This document shows, piece after piece, positions 37,222-46,565 of a stretch of DNA of 64,000 nt; position 1 is the first letter of the stretch; each line of letters opens with the position of its first letter. Under the pieces are notes generated by a model. The model saw only the letters and a list, made by a program, of their open reading frames with translations. It was not told where the DNA came from and searched no databases. A program made the translations under genes and the position numbers. Origin of the DNA: CAVQBP01 sp963723205 (GTDB lineage: Bacteria; Bacteroidota; Ignavibacteria; Ignavibacteriales; Ignavibacteriaceae); the NCBI GenBank assembly GCA_963723205.1, contig CAVRQC010000041.1:124001-188000 (forward strand), in the 5' to 3' direction.

Positions 37222-37560
37222 TCACCGTGTAAAATTATTTTCAGATGCATCTATATCAACAAGCTTTGGAGTCTCTTCAAAATGAATAAGTGTGAGGTTT
37301 TTAATTTGAGATAGCCTCTTCTCTTCTTCATTAATTGATTTTTTTACCTGTAAATGCAAGTTTCAATATTAATGAATCTGAAGCTGTACCCGAAATAGTA
37401 ATATATTGTATAGCTGAATCATTCTTAAAATATTGACTCCAATAATTAAAATCCCATGAATCGGCAAGAAAATAGATCGTTCCTCCCAATAAAGTACTCG
37501 TACCTTGTTACATCAACAGAATAAAAACCTGCTAGAAAACCGATAATAAAATCATACTAA
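37222..37560 (-). pseudogene. Decayed remnant of an unrecognised gene; rest of gap 37054-37939 empty
   Basis: Minus-strand frames keep coding character but are broken. DFIIGFLAGFYSVDVTRYEY leads by a frame change into GGTIYFLADSWDFNYWSQYF and then SGTASDSLILKLAFTGKK with a stop. A further shifted piece, EEKRLSQIKNLTLIHFEE, ends near 37222. I do not recognise the family. The other parts of this 886-base gap (37054-37220 and 37560-37939) are AT-rich and show no gene or RNA. Confidence 0.5.
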
Positions 37561-37939
37561 CAGAGTTATCTGCAAATTGTATCTCCAATCTTTGAAATAT
37601 ACAATAACCTGGTGTGAGATGTTAGAGATTTACTGAGACAGGATTTATTTTTCCTTTACATGAAGTAAAAAAAGGATAATAATATAACTGCTGATATGAA
37701 GGTCATTTTGATTTCGAACAGCCCCCTATTTTTTGCTACCTTAAGATATAACCTTAACAAGGTTATTAAATAAGTAGTTTACATTTTGATTTGCCCATAA
37801 ACACAAATATGAAATGATTCAACATATTAGTAAAAAATCACACAATACTTCCTTTAGACCATTTCTTTACATATAGTTAATGAAGCAGGCTTACTAATTA
37901 ATTTTTTCCAATAAATATTAGAAAGCAATTACTTTGAAC

Positions 37940-38527
37940 TTATTTTACTTTTTCCCAGAGATATCCGCCTGCCTGTTTAATACGACCCTGCAGACACATT
38001 GAAATATTCTTGACCTTAAGTTTCTCACTTGCCTCGCCAATAGAGCTAAATTTACCGGCAATTTTACCATCCAATGTTTTTGCAATAACAGGGATCGGCT
38101 CTTTATATCCGCCGCCATGGTTTTTTATTCTGTTTTTATCTTTGTGATTAACATATTCAGCCGTAAAGTCACCGCTTTTTTTATTTTTATATTTACACAA
38201 CTGCCTGATAGTATGTGCATTTAAACCGATCGCTTCAGCTGCATCTTTTGTTGAACCGAACTTTGCATAGAATTTACCTTTTTTGAAAATATTTATTGGT
38301 TTACTCCTGGGATTAAATCTTTCAGATTTCAGGGGGACTTTCAAAGGTCTCTTACCGTTTGCAACAAGCCAATAATAACCTTTTACTGCTATTCCGTCTC
38401 TAATAGCATGTAAAATATTTGAAGGATGGGAATTTATTTTCCTAGCAGCCTCTGAAACACTGTTGTATTTACGTACGAATACCCCAGTCTTTTGACGATA
38501 TGCCCACACAGCTTTTGGATCTGCCAT
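37940..38527 (-). CDS. Stand-alone protein of three NUMOD1-like DNA-binding repeats
   Basis: A 195-residue basic protein. Three tandem units are visible. Unit 1 (about 6-53): AYRQKTGVFVRKYNSVSEAA to KGYYW. Unit 2 (about 76-125): INIFKKGKFYAKFGSTKDAA and GLNAHTIRQL. Unit 3 (about 146-193): AKTLDGKIAGKFSSIGEASE to AGGYLWEK. Each has the NUMOD1 pattern of a beta hairpin, an S(I/V/T)xxAA helix and a recognition helix. NUMOD1 modules normally give DNA specificity to GIY-YIG or HNH homing endonucleases, but no nuclease domain is present here. It lies between decayed DNA and a 375-base empty gap. It could be an endonuclease relic, a repressor or a nucleoid-binding protein. Confidence 0.8.
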   Translation of the reverse strand: MADPKAVWAYRQKTGVFVRKYNSVSEAARKINSHPSNILHAIRDGIAVKGYYWLVANGKRPLKVPLKSERFNPRSKPINIFKKGKFYAKFGSTKDAAEAIGLNAHTIRQLCKYKNKKSGDFTAEYVNHKDKNRIKNHGGGYKEPIPVIAKTLDGKIAGKFSSIGEASEKLKVKNISMCLQGRIKQAGGYLWEKVK

Positions 38528-38694
38528 CTGAGTTCTCCTTTCATAAAGTTAAATTTTTACTTTTACTTATTTGAGATTAAAATCTTGCTAATTCTGAAGG
38601 TTCGGATATAAAAATTCATTAAAATTTTTTGGGATATATTATAACGCCCTCAGAATTGCCACCCTAATGAATATTTTTGATTAGCTATTTAAAA

Positions 38695-38733
38695 TTAAGT
38701 GATTTTTTATTTAAAAAACAAAAAATCACTTAA
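38695..38733. repeat. Perfect 14-bp inverted repeat (bidirectional terminator-like); rest of gap 38528-38902 empty
   Basis: TTAAGTGATTTTTT (38695-38708) and AAAAAATCACTTAA (38720-38733) pair perfectly around an 11-base loop. The T-run is inside the stem on both strands. It lies in the 375-base gap upstream of the NUMOD1 protein and of the divergent RNase Z-like gene. Nothing else is recognisable in the gap. Confidence 0.55.
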
Positions 38734-38902
38734 ATTCTCTTGTGCAAAACCATATTTTGCCTCAACAATGATAAAATAATCTGCAGATTAATAATTATTA
38801 TCTGAATGTAACTATGCTAATGTAAAATGAACAAACTATATATTATATTTGACAAGTTAATCTAACCAGTCCAAATTTTTAAAATTTAAAAAAATTTTTA
38901 CT

Positions 38903-39904
38903 ATGAGTATTGAATATCAAATTCTGGGAAAACCGGGAAAAGACAATGCACTTTATGTGAGATTGAACAGTGGAACAAAGATGTATAGACTCTTATTTGA
39001 TTGCGGCGAAAAAACTATTGAAACTCTAAAGCAGCATGAAGTAAAAGGAATAAACTATATTTTCTTTTCTCACTTGCATATAGATCACGTCGGGGGATTT
39101 GATTATTTTTTTAGAAGGAACTATGATCGGGAAAAACCAATTTTTATATGGGGACCCGAAAATACTGCAGAGATTTTACATCACCGTTTGCTTGGTTATA
39201 AATGGAACCTTATAGGAGACAAAGGAGGAAATTGGTTTATAACAGATGTTAACAATAATTCACAGATTCAATTTTACATTAAATTCCCTGATGCTTTCTC
39301 AAAAAAAAATTTAGTTGGTAAAAGAGCGATTAAGGAAAAATTATTTGAAACTAAGAATTTTGTTATTAAGTCAATCAGGTTAAATCATATTGTTCCTTCA
39401 ATAGGATATTTTCTTATAGAAAATCCTTCGCATAATATTATTCAGGAAAATCTGGAAAAATTAAAACTCCCTCAGGGAAACTGGCTGGAAAAATTAAAAG
39501 ATTTTTCTTTAAAAGATTCGACACACATTGAAATTGAAGGAAGGGAATTTTCTTTAAGCGAATTGCGGAAAGAGCTTTTAGAGACAACTGAAGGAGAGAG
39601 TATAGCTTACTTAACGGATTTCATTCTTGATCATGATTCGAAAGAAAGATTAATTCATTTTCTTAAAGGATGTGATACACTGGTTTGTGAAAGCCAATAT
39701 TTGAATAAAGATATTCAACTTGCAGAAACAAATTACCACTTAACAGCAACGCAGGTAGCAGTAATAGCTAAAGAAAGCGGGGTAAAAAGATTAATCCTGT
39801 TTCATATTTCAGAAAGGTATCAGAAGAATTTTAAAGAAATATTAAGTGAAGCCCGTAAAATTTTTAAAGAGACTTTCCTTCCCGAGAACTGGGAAAATTC
39901 TTAA
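38903..39904 (+). CDS. Metallo-beta-lactamase-fold hydrolase, RNase Z-like
   Basis: A 333-residue zinc hydrolase. The core SHLHIDHVGG lies near residues 58-67 and further metal ligands in LTDFILDHD, CDTLVCESQY and a C-terminal LFHISERYQ. The motif order, the HLTATQVAVIAKESGVKRLIL segment and the end are those of RNase Z, which matures tRNA 3' ends. The usual THFSxRY reads FHISERY and a long insert lies between, so it could be a related arylsulfatase or phosphodiesterase. Its stop codon shares a TTAA with the stop of the convergent gene. Confidence 0.75.
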   Translation: MSIEYQILGKPGKDNALYVRLNSGTKMYRLLFDCGEKTIETLKQHEVKGINYIFFSHLHIDHVGGFDYFFRRNYDREKPIFIWGPENTAEILHHRLLGYKWNLIGDKGGNWFITDVNNNSQIQFYIKFPDAFSKKNLVGKRAIKEKLFETKNFVIKSIRLNHIVPSIGYFLIENPSHNIIQENLEKLKLPQGNWLEKLKDFSLKDSTHIEIEGREFSLSELRKELLETTEGESIAYLTDFILDHDSKERLIHFLKGCDTLVCESQYLNKDIQLAETNYHLTATQVAVIAKESGVKRLILFHISERYQKNFKEILSEARKIFKETFLPENWENS

Positions 39905-40473
39905 TCTACATAACCATTATATTCAATTTCTTTTAAGTAATTACCGCTGAAGGTAAAAATCAAATATTCCTGTGTCTCTTTCCTCCCTATCGATATTTTA
40001 GGCGGTATAAATTTTCTTCTCTTCAAAGCATCAAACTTTTCTTTAAATTCCTGTATAGTCATTCCTACATGGATATCTTTATTAAGCATAATATTTTTAT
40101 CCTTTATAACTGCACTTTCCAGATACTGTTCTTTGGGGAGTTTGTATAAGATAAATTCGGAGTTGTCGATTTTAACCGTTAATATCGAATCGACCTGGTT
40201 TTTAACGTGTAAATTTTTTATCGGTTCTCTTTGAATCTTTAAACTTTTAAATGCACTTTGCAGGTTATCTACTGTTACTTTTCCAAATTTAAAAGGATTA
40301 TCAATAAAACTTTCATCAGCAAATGTAAATTCTGTTTGTGTAGTATCAATTTTACTATTTTCTTTAGTTAAAATTTCTTTTTCTTCTTTTTTACAATCCT
40401 GGAAAGTAAATGCTAAAACAAGTATTATAAGAAAGATTTTCACCGGGAAAATTTTAATATTTGAAATATGCAT
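39901..40473 (-). CDS. Hypothetical exported protein
   Basis: About 190 residues, not recognised. The frame is open to 40548, but ATG 40473 (MHISNIKIFPVKIFLIILVL) directly precedes a signal sequence ending FTFQDC KKEEKE, which may be lipidated. The mature part contains NKDIHVGMTIQEFKEKF, reminiscent of small Bacteroidota lipoproteins of unknown role, then ends FSGNYLKEIEYNGYVD. It is convergent with the RNase Z-like gene and overlaps it by 4 bases. Confidence 0.6.
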   Translation of the reverse strand: MHISNIKIFPVKIFLIILVLAFTFQDCKKEEKEILTKENSKIDTTQTEFTFADESFIDNPFKFGKVTVDNLQSAFKSLKIQREPIKNLHVKNQVDSILTVKIDNSEFILYKLPKEQYLESAVIKDKNIMLNKDIHVGMTIQEFKEKFDALKRRKFIPPKISIGRKETQEYLIFTFSGNYLKEIEYNGYVD

Positions 40474-40629
40474 ACTGTAAAAATATAAATAAAATAAATC
40501 ACTAAGAAATATTAAAAAGGTATTCCTACTTTGGGTTTTATAAATCATTGACTAATATTGAATTTAATTTTTCATATTTCTGAGTAATTTATAGTAGTTG
40601 TAAACATTACTTAAATATCTGGAGAATAA

Positions 40630-41454
40630 ATGGCTTTAACAATAAACAGCAAAATAAAATTAAACAGCGGGATCGAAATACCATATATTGGATTAGGGAC
40701 ATACGGATTAAGAGATAAAACTGCCCATGAGTCGGTAAATACAGCTCTCACAGCTGGTTATAGATTAATAGATACGGCGGAATCTTATTATAATGAAAAA
40801 GAAGTCGGAGAAGCAATAAAGGGCAGTAATATACCTCGTGAAGAAATTTTTATTACTACAAAATTAGCTAATGGAAACCATGGCTATGATAACACCTTGA
40901 AAGCATTTGAAGGCAGTTTAAAGAGACTGGGGTTGGATTATATTGATCTTTATTTAATCCATTGGCCTTCCCGCAGATTAAGAGATGAAACGTGGAAAGC
41001 CTTTGAATTTCTTCTTCAGGAAGGAACCTGCGGGTCAATAGGTGTAAGCAATTATACAGTACGGCATCTAAAAGAATTGCTAAGTACTTCATCTATCGTA
41101 CCCTCAGTTAACCAGGTTGAATTCAATCCGTATATATATCAAAAGGAAATTTTGGATTTGTGTATTGAGAAAAATATTCAGCTTGAAGGTTATACTCCTT
41201 TAGCAAGAACACAAAAATTTAATGAAAGCATCTTAAAAAATATTTCTGAAAAATATGGCAAATCAAGAGCGCAAATTTTAATCAGGTGGTCTCTTCAGCA
41301 TAATGTAATAGCCATTCCTAAATCTTCGAATAAAAACCGTATAAAAGAAAACATAAATGTTTTTGATTTTGAAATGGCAGATGATGATATGGATAAATTA
41401 AATTCGCTTAATGAGAACCTCAGGTTTTCACCTGATCCACATAAGCTGGAATAG
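40630..41454 (+). CDS. Aldo/keto reductase
   Basis: A 274-residue NADPH-dependent TIM-barrel reductase. Seen: GLGTYGLRD, the signature RLIDTAESYYNEKEVGEAIK with catalytic Asp and Tyr, the catalytic Lys in ITTKL, His in LIHWPS, GVSNYTVRHL, NQVEFNPY, and the cofactor segment AIPKSSNKNRIKEN. It resembles the 2,5-diketo-gluconate reductase group in length. Substrates of such enzymes are broad. It stands alone and converges on the antiporter gene. Confidence 0.92.
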   Translation: MALTINSKIKLNSGIEIPYIGLGTYGLRDKTAHESVNTALTAGYRLIDTAESYYNEKEVGEAIKGSNIPREEIFITTKLANGNHGYDNTLKAFEGSLKRLGLDYIDLYLIHWPSRRLRDETWKAFEFLLQEGTCGSIGVSNYTVRHLKELLSTSSIVPSVNQVEFNPYIYQKEILDLCIEKNIQLEGYTPLARTQKFNESILKNISEKYGKSRAQILIRWSLQHNVIAIPKSSNKNRIKENINVFDFEMADDDMDKLNSLNENLRFSPDPHKLE

Positions 41455-41512
41455 TTGCAATACTGCTATTATCTTTATTTTCATTCCTAATTATAAATTG
41501 TTTAAAGAATAA

Positions 41513-43402
41513 TTAAGCAGTCTCAGCTTCCCTATAGTTAACTTTCTTACCGAAAAAGTAAAGGATTAAAGCAAGGCAACCTGAAATAATTAGGATAGAA
41601 AAATAAGGTGAAAAGCCAAAAGCAGTGGGTATATCTCCAATCAGCATACATAAAACTGCGGTAACTACTGCGTAAGGAAGCTGGGTACGAACATGATCAA
41701 TATGATCACACGCTGAAGCCATTGAACTTAAAATTGTAGTATCTGAAATTGGCGAACAATGATCTCCGAAAACAGAACCTGCGAGAACAGAGCTTATAAC
41801 GCCATGTAAAATCAACATGTGATCAGCGTAAGAATAATTATACAATTCTGTCACATGGTGACTGAGAGGAATTACAATCGGCATCATAATAGCCATAGTT
41901 CCCCAGCTTGTTCCGGTTGAAAAGCTTATTAATGCACATACAAGGAAAACAATTACCGGGAGGAAATGAGGATTTAAAGTATCACTTATTATATTAACAA
42001 TATAATCTGCAGTTCTTAAATCCTGGGTAATAGCTCCGATAGACCAGGCTAATGTTAAAATAATGCAGGCTAAAAACATAGAACGCAAACCTGTAAACCA
42101 CGCATCAACCGTTTCACTTAAGTTCATTATTTTTTGTGAAAGAATCATAATACCCGCAACAATGCAGGCTAAGAAACTTCCCCATAACAAAGCAACATAA
42201 GAATCTGAATTTCCTATTATATCCCGGATGCCATAATCAGTTAATCCCTGCTGTTTAACTGCAGCAAGCCCGGTATAAATTAAACCGGCAATTGTTGTCA
42301 ATACTAAAGCCACAATAGGTATAACACCATTATACCATTTTGCTTTATCTTCATTTCCAAAAATTTCTGAGGTTTCAGTAAGATCTTTTGAAACAACTGC
42401 ATTATCTCTTAACACTTTACCCTCATCAACAGCTCTTTTTTCTGCCTTAAGCATCGGCCCGAAGTCACGCTGAAGCCATGCAAGTAAAAAGATAAATATC
42501 AACATCATAATAGGGTAAAACCTGTATGGTATTGTTTGAATGAAAACGTTATATGCATTTTCATTGGAATGAATAGTTACTAAGCTGTCATGAATTAGCC
42601 CGACTTCATAACCAATCCATGAACTGACAATAAAAATGCTTGATACAGGTGCAGCTGTGGCATCAACTATAAAAGAAAGCTTTTCACGCGAAATTTTTAA
42701 TTTATCGGTAATCGGGCGCATCAAGTTTCCGACAATCAGAGTATTTGCGTAATCATCAAAAAATATCAAAATGCCGGAAGCCCATGTTGCCAGCTGTCCC
42801 GATCTTTTTGTCCTGGCAAATTTTGTAACCAGATTTGCAATTCCTTTTGTTCCGCCGCTTTTGGAAATCAATCCAACTACACCACCAAATAATAGTGTGA
42901 AAACTATAATTTTAAGATGTGAAGGATCGTTTATAGCATTTATTACATAGGTATCAATTAAACGGAGAATTGCAGTAAACGGATTATAATCGAACACAAA
43001 AATAACACCGATATATACACCGAATAAAAGTGAAATAATAACCTGTCTGAAAACTAAAGCTAGAATTATTGCTAAAACGGGAGGTATTATGCTTAAAATT
43101 CCGGGAAGGATTCTAATACTTGAATGCGGAACATTTATGTTTGCCAGACTTATATCAAAATCACCGGTTTCTTCAATAGTAAAGGCAGTATCAATTTTAC
43201 CTTTAAAAATAATTGCGTTTAATGCTTTAGAATAGTCTTCCCCCTTAATTAAAATTCTTACAGTTCCGGCAGTCGGTAAATTGTCAATCTTAATTGAAAA
43301 TTTTATTCCTTCAAGACCAATAGCAGAATTCGATATTGACTGAGAAAATACCGGCTGAAGTGATAAAAAAAATATTGAAATTATAAAAAAATACTTTCGC
43401 AA
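41513..43402 (-). CDS. NhaC-family Na+/H+ antiporter with extra N-terminal exported domain
   Basis: A 629-residue inner-membrane transporter. About 12 hydrophobic helices start near residue 100. GGVVGLISKSGGTKGIA, FDDYANTLIVGNLMRP and the GTSWGTMAIMMPIVIPL / GDHCSPISDTTILSSM pair are NhaC-family hallmarks. Before them are a signal-like helix (MRKYFFIISIFFLSLQPVFSQ) and about 75 residues with beta character, not found in most NhaC proteins. The start is TTG at 43402, with a stop shortly upstream in frame and no ATG alternative. Substrate may be Na+/H+ or an organic cation or acid pair. Confidence 0.88.
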   Translation of the reverse strand: MRKYFFIISIFFLSLQPVFSQSISNSAIGLEGIKFSIKIDNLPTAGTVRILIKGEDYSKALNAIIFKGKIDTAFTIEETGDFDISLANINVPHSSIRILPGILSIIPPVLAIILALVFRQVIISLLFGVYIGVIFVFDYNPFTAILRLIDTYVINAINDPSHLKIIVFTLLFGGVVGLISKSGGTKGIANLVTKFARTKRSGQLATWASGILIFFDDYANTLIVGNLMRPITDKLKISREKLSFIVDATAAPVSSIFIVSSWIGYEVGLIHDSLVTIHSNENAYNVFIQTIPYRFYPIMMLIFIFLLAWLQRDFGPMLKAEKRAVDEGKVLRDNAVVSKDLTETSEIFGNEDKAKWYNGVIPIVALVLTTIAGLIYTGLAAVKQQGLTDYGIRDIIGNSDSYVALLWGSFLACIVAGIMILSQKIMNLSETVDAWFTGLRSMFLACIILTLAWSIGAITQDLRTADYIVNIISDTLNPHFLPVIVFLVCALISFSTGTSWGTMAIMMPIVIPLSHHVTELYNYSYADHMLILHGVISSVLAGSVFGDHCSPISDTTILSSMASACDHIDHVRTQLPYAVVTAVLCMLIGDIPTAFGFSPYFSILIISGCLALILYFFGKKVNYREAETA

Positions 43403-43563
43403 TAAAGAATATGATTATATTTTATAGAAGTATTTAAATTATTTTATTGAATTACTTATTTGGAAATATAAATTCAAAATAAGACTAAATCAAAAAAAAT
43501 TCACAAATAAATATCAATCGTGTAATTCCATCTGAATTTTAATTATTAAAGACATTAAAACTG

Positions 43564-44292
43564 ATGAAAAAAATAATGATACTCCTGTCGGTTTTTATTT
43601 TTATAATCAGCTGCCGACAAGAACAAAAAATACGTTATCCGGCTAATATTCCTGCTATTGAAAACACTCTCCGGCGGGCTAAAAATGGAATAATATCGGC
43701 AAATGATACAATCTCAACATTATTAAGTCTATCCCTTCACGCAAATAATAATTACAACAAATTAAAAGTTGACAGCCTGGTTTTATCTTCGGGCAAATAT
43801 TTTACAATTCTCTTAGAATATCCAAATCCCGTCAATAATAAGTTTGGAATTTATGATGATACACTAAAAACACTTTTACTGGATAGATCATTATACGGTG
43901 AATTGGATGAAAACATAATAACTATCAATTCTAAAAAATATATAAAAGTTGATGAAGGATTTACAATAAAAGATATTTATGAAATAAGCAGGCTTTCACT
44001 TTATGAAATTAATGATGACAGTGCTAATTTAATTTTCAGAACATTCACCAGATTAAAAGAACCCGGTACCATATATACTCAGAAAATAATAGAATTTTCC
44101 CATAGCCAGATAGTTACAAGGATGAATAGCACAAATGGAGAATTAGGTGATAAAAAAGATATATTTAAATTTGATAGAACCTCGAATTCATACATAAGTG
44201 AACAAAATTCATTTACTAATTTTATTAAACGCCAGCTTCATAAATTACCTCAAGCAGGGAGTTGGAAGGGCAATTCATCTATTGATGAATAG
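43564..44292 (+). CDS. Hypothetical lipoprotein
   Basis: A 242-residue protein of unrecognised family. The N terminus MKKIMILLSVFIFIISC is a lipoprotein signal with the Cys at residue 17. The mature part has no catalytic motif and mixes beta-strand segments with many Asn, Ser and Lys. It is followed after 63 bases by the M1 peptidase gene on the same strand, so they may share a transcript. Confidence 0.72.
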   Translation: MKKIMILLSVFIFIISCRQEQKIRYPANIPAIENTLRRAKNGIISANDTISTLLSLSLHANNNYNKLKVDSLVLSSGKYFTILLEYPNPVNNKFGIYDDTLKTLLLDRSLYGELDENIITINSKKYIKVDEGFTIKDIYEISRLSLYEINDDSANLIFRTFTRLKEPGTIYTQKIIEFSHSQIVTRMNSTNGELGDKKDIFKFDRTSNSYISEQNSFTNFIKRQLHKLPQAGSWKGNSSIDE

Positions 44293-44355
44293 ACTTATAT
44301 TTTAATGTAAATGCTTATCCTTCTTTTTTTAATTATTTTTTTAACTGTTAAATCA

Positions 44356-46296
44356 ATGAAACCATTAATATTATTTCTCTTTACATCCAGTATTCTTTTA
44401 TGTCAGACTGTGAACAATTACAATCCACATGAAGTCTTTGATCCTTCATTTGATTCTAATCCGGGGACTATTTATCGAAGTGGAAGCGGTGCATCGGGAC
44501 CGGCATACTGGCAAAACAGTGCCGATTATAAAATATCAGCTAAGCTGGATGATAAACAAAATACTATTGAAGGAAATGTAGAAATAGACTATACGAATAA
44601 CAGCCCAGATAATTTAAATTTTGTTTGGCTTCAGTTAGATCAAAACAGATTCAAACATGATTATATATTCAGTCCGCAAATTGATACTTTAAATTTTAAC
44701 GGTGGTTTTAATATTAAATCAGTTAAGATTGAAAATAACGGAATCAAGTCAGCATCCGATTATCTTATTGTTGATACAAGAATGCAAATAAGACTTCCCA
44801 ACCCATTAAAACCCAAAGGCGGACTTTTAAAAATTTACATCTCCTATTCATTTGAAGTTGTTCCAAAAGGCTTTGGCAGATCAGGATATATGGAAACTAA
44901 AAACGGCAAAATATATGATATTGCTCAATGGTATCCCAGGATGGTTGTATACGATGATTTGAAAGGATGGAATAGCCTTCCATTTTTAGGGGCAGGTGAA
45001 TTTTTTCTTGATTATGGAAACTTTGATTACAGTATTACAGTCCCCTGGTATATGATTGTTGTGGGTTCAGGTGAACTGGTAAACCCGGAAAAGGTTTTAA
45101 CCAATACTGAAATCAGCAGATTGAATAAAGCTAGAAAAAGTGATAATACCATATTTATTATTGATTCAACTGAAACTGCATCTCCTAAAACAAGGCCTGT
45201 AAATGATGGGAATTTAACATGGCATTTCATTATGAAAAATACACGTGATGTTTCCTGGGCTGCTTCAAAGGCATTTATCTGGGATGCTGCAAAAATTAAT
45301 TTGCCGGACAATAAAAACTCCCTGGCAATGTCTGTTTATCCGGTGGAAAGTTCAGGTACAAACGCATGGGGAAGATCAACAGAATATTTAAAGAGAAGTA
45401 TTGAAATATATTCAAAAAGCTGGTATGAATATCCTTATCCCGTTGCAATTAATGTTGGCGGACCGGTTGGCGGAATGGAATATCCGGGGATAATTTTCTG
45501 TAATTGGAAAGCACAAAAGGGTCAATTATGGATGGTGACGACACATGAAATAGGGCATAACTGGTTCCCGATGGTCGTAGGTTCAAATGAAAGAGAAAAT
45601 GCCTGGATGGATGAAGGCTTTAATACATTTATTAATATTTATTCTACAGATGAATTTAATAATGGAGAATATGCACCGAAGAGAGACCATGAGTATGCTC
45701 CTAAAGGTGGAAATCCTGCCCAGGAAATAATTCCCCTGCTAGAAAATTCTGAAATTCCTCCTATTATTTCTTATGCCGATGCAATTCCGTATAAATATGT
45801 ACACCCGGTTGAATATTATAAAACTGCACTTGGTCTGGTAATGTTAAGGGAAGAAATTCTTGGACCTGAGAGATTTGATTATGCATTCAGAACATACATA
45901 AGTAACTGGGCTTTCAAACATCCTTCACCTGAAGATTTTTTCAGAACTATGAATAATGCTTCCGGAGATAACTTAAATTGGTTTTGGAAAGAATGGTTTT
46001 ATAAAAAATGGAATTTAGATCAGGCTGTTGACAGCGTTAATAATATTAGTGGAAATCCTTCACGTGGTTCGATTATTACACTAGGAAATAAGGATAAAAT
46101 GGTTATGCCTGTTATTCTGATGATTAGACAATCAAACGGAAAATCTGAAGAAATGAATTTACCTGTCGAAATCTGGGAAAACTCAAGTATATATAAGTTA
46201 AGATACAATTCAACCTCTGAAATAGATTCAGTTGTCATAGATCCTGATGAGAAATTTCCGGATATAAACAGAAGCAACAATACATGGACCAGATAA
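44356..46296 (+). CDS. Exported M1-family zinc metallopeptidase
   Basis: A 646-residue aminopeptidase-like enzyme. The frame is open from 44311, but the ATG at 44356 gives a clean signal peptide (MKPLILFLFTSSILLCQ). Residues about 55-230 form the beta-sandwich domain typical of M1. GGPVGGMEYPG is the GAMEN-like exopeptidase motif, and HEIGHNW near residues 397-403 with the downstream ENAWMDEGF supplies the zinc ligands. The length lacks the C-terminal armadillo domain of PepN, like many Bacteroidota M1 proteins. It probably degrades peptides in the periplasm. Confidence 0.9.
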   Translation: MKPLILFLFTSSILLCQTVNNYNPHEVFDPSFDSNPGTIYRSGSGASGPAYWQNSADYKISAKLDDKQNTIEGNVEIDYTNNSPDNLNFVWLQLDQNRFKHDYIFSPQIDTLNFNGGFNIKSVKIENNGIKSASDYLIVDTRMQIRLPNPLKPKGGLLKIYISYSFEVVPKGFGRSGYMETKNGKIYDIAQWYPRMVVYDDLKGWNSLPFLGAGEFFLDYGNFDYSITVPWYMIVVGSGELVNPEKVLTNTEISRLNKARKSDNTIFIIDSTETASPKTRPVNDGNLTWHFIMKNTRDVSWAASKAFIWDAAKINLPDNKNSLAMSVYPVESSGTNAWGRSTEYLKRSIEIYSKSWYEYPYPVAINVGGPVGGMEYPGIIFCNWKAQKGQLWMVTTHEIGHNWFPMVVGSNERENAWMDEGFNTFINIYSTDEFNNGEYAPKRDHEYAPKGGNPAQEIIPLLENSEIPPIISYADAIPYKYVHPVEYYKTALGLVMLREEILGPERFDYAFRTYISNWAFKHPSPEDFFRTMNNASGDNLNWFWKEWFYKKWNLDQAVDSVNNISGNPSRGSIITLGNKDKMVMPVILMIRQSNGKSEEMNLPVEIWENSSIYKLRYNSTSEIDSVVIDPDEKFPDINRSNNTWTR

Positions 46297-46381
46297 TCGT
46301 TTCAATTAATTGGTTTATTTGTCAGGATAAAACTAATAAAAAAGTAACGGGAAGGATTTAAGATTAGTAGAAATAAAAAAA

Positions 46382-46471
46382 ACCGGGATTACGGCTACAC
46401 AAGATCATACTAACCGCTGCTTCCTTCCAGACCTGACGGAGTTGGGTAATCACCTGTTAGCCGTTCCCGGT
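46382..46471 (-). ncRNA. ffs: Signal recognition particle RNA (4.5S-type)
   Basis: On the minus strand the conserved SRP apical domain is visible: GTCAGGTCTGGAAGGAAGCA with the GGAA tetraloop region and the asymmetric internal loop that bind Ffh. The ends pair (ACCGGGAACGGCTA with TAGCCGTAATCCCGGT), giving one long hairpin of about 90 nt without an Alu domain. A T-run follows directly (46380-46371) as terminator. It guides ribosomes making membrane proteins to FtsY. End positions are set from the pairing and may be off by a few bases. Confidence 0.93.
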
Positions 46472-46565
46472 AATTTCAATTTCTAATTGGAAGTGTAAAG
46501 ATTACAAAATTTCATTTTAACATCAAGTTCTTTGAAACTGAAGTCACGGTATTTATACATACCTT

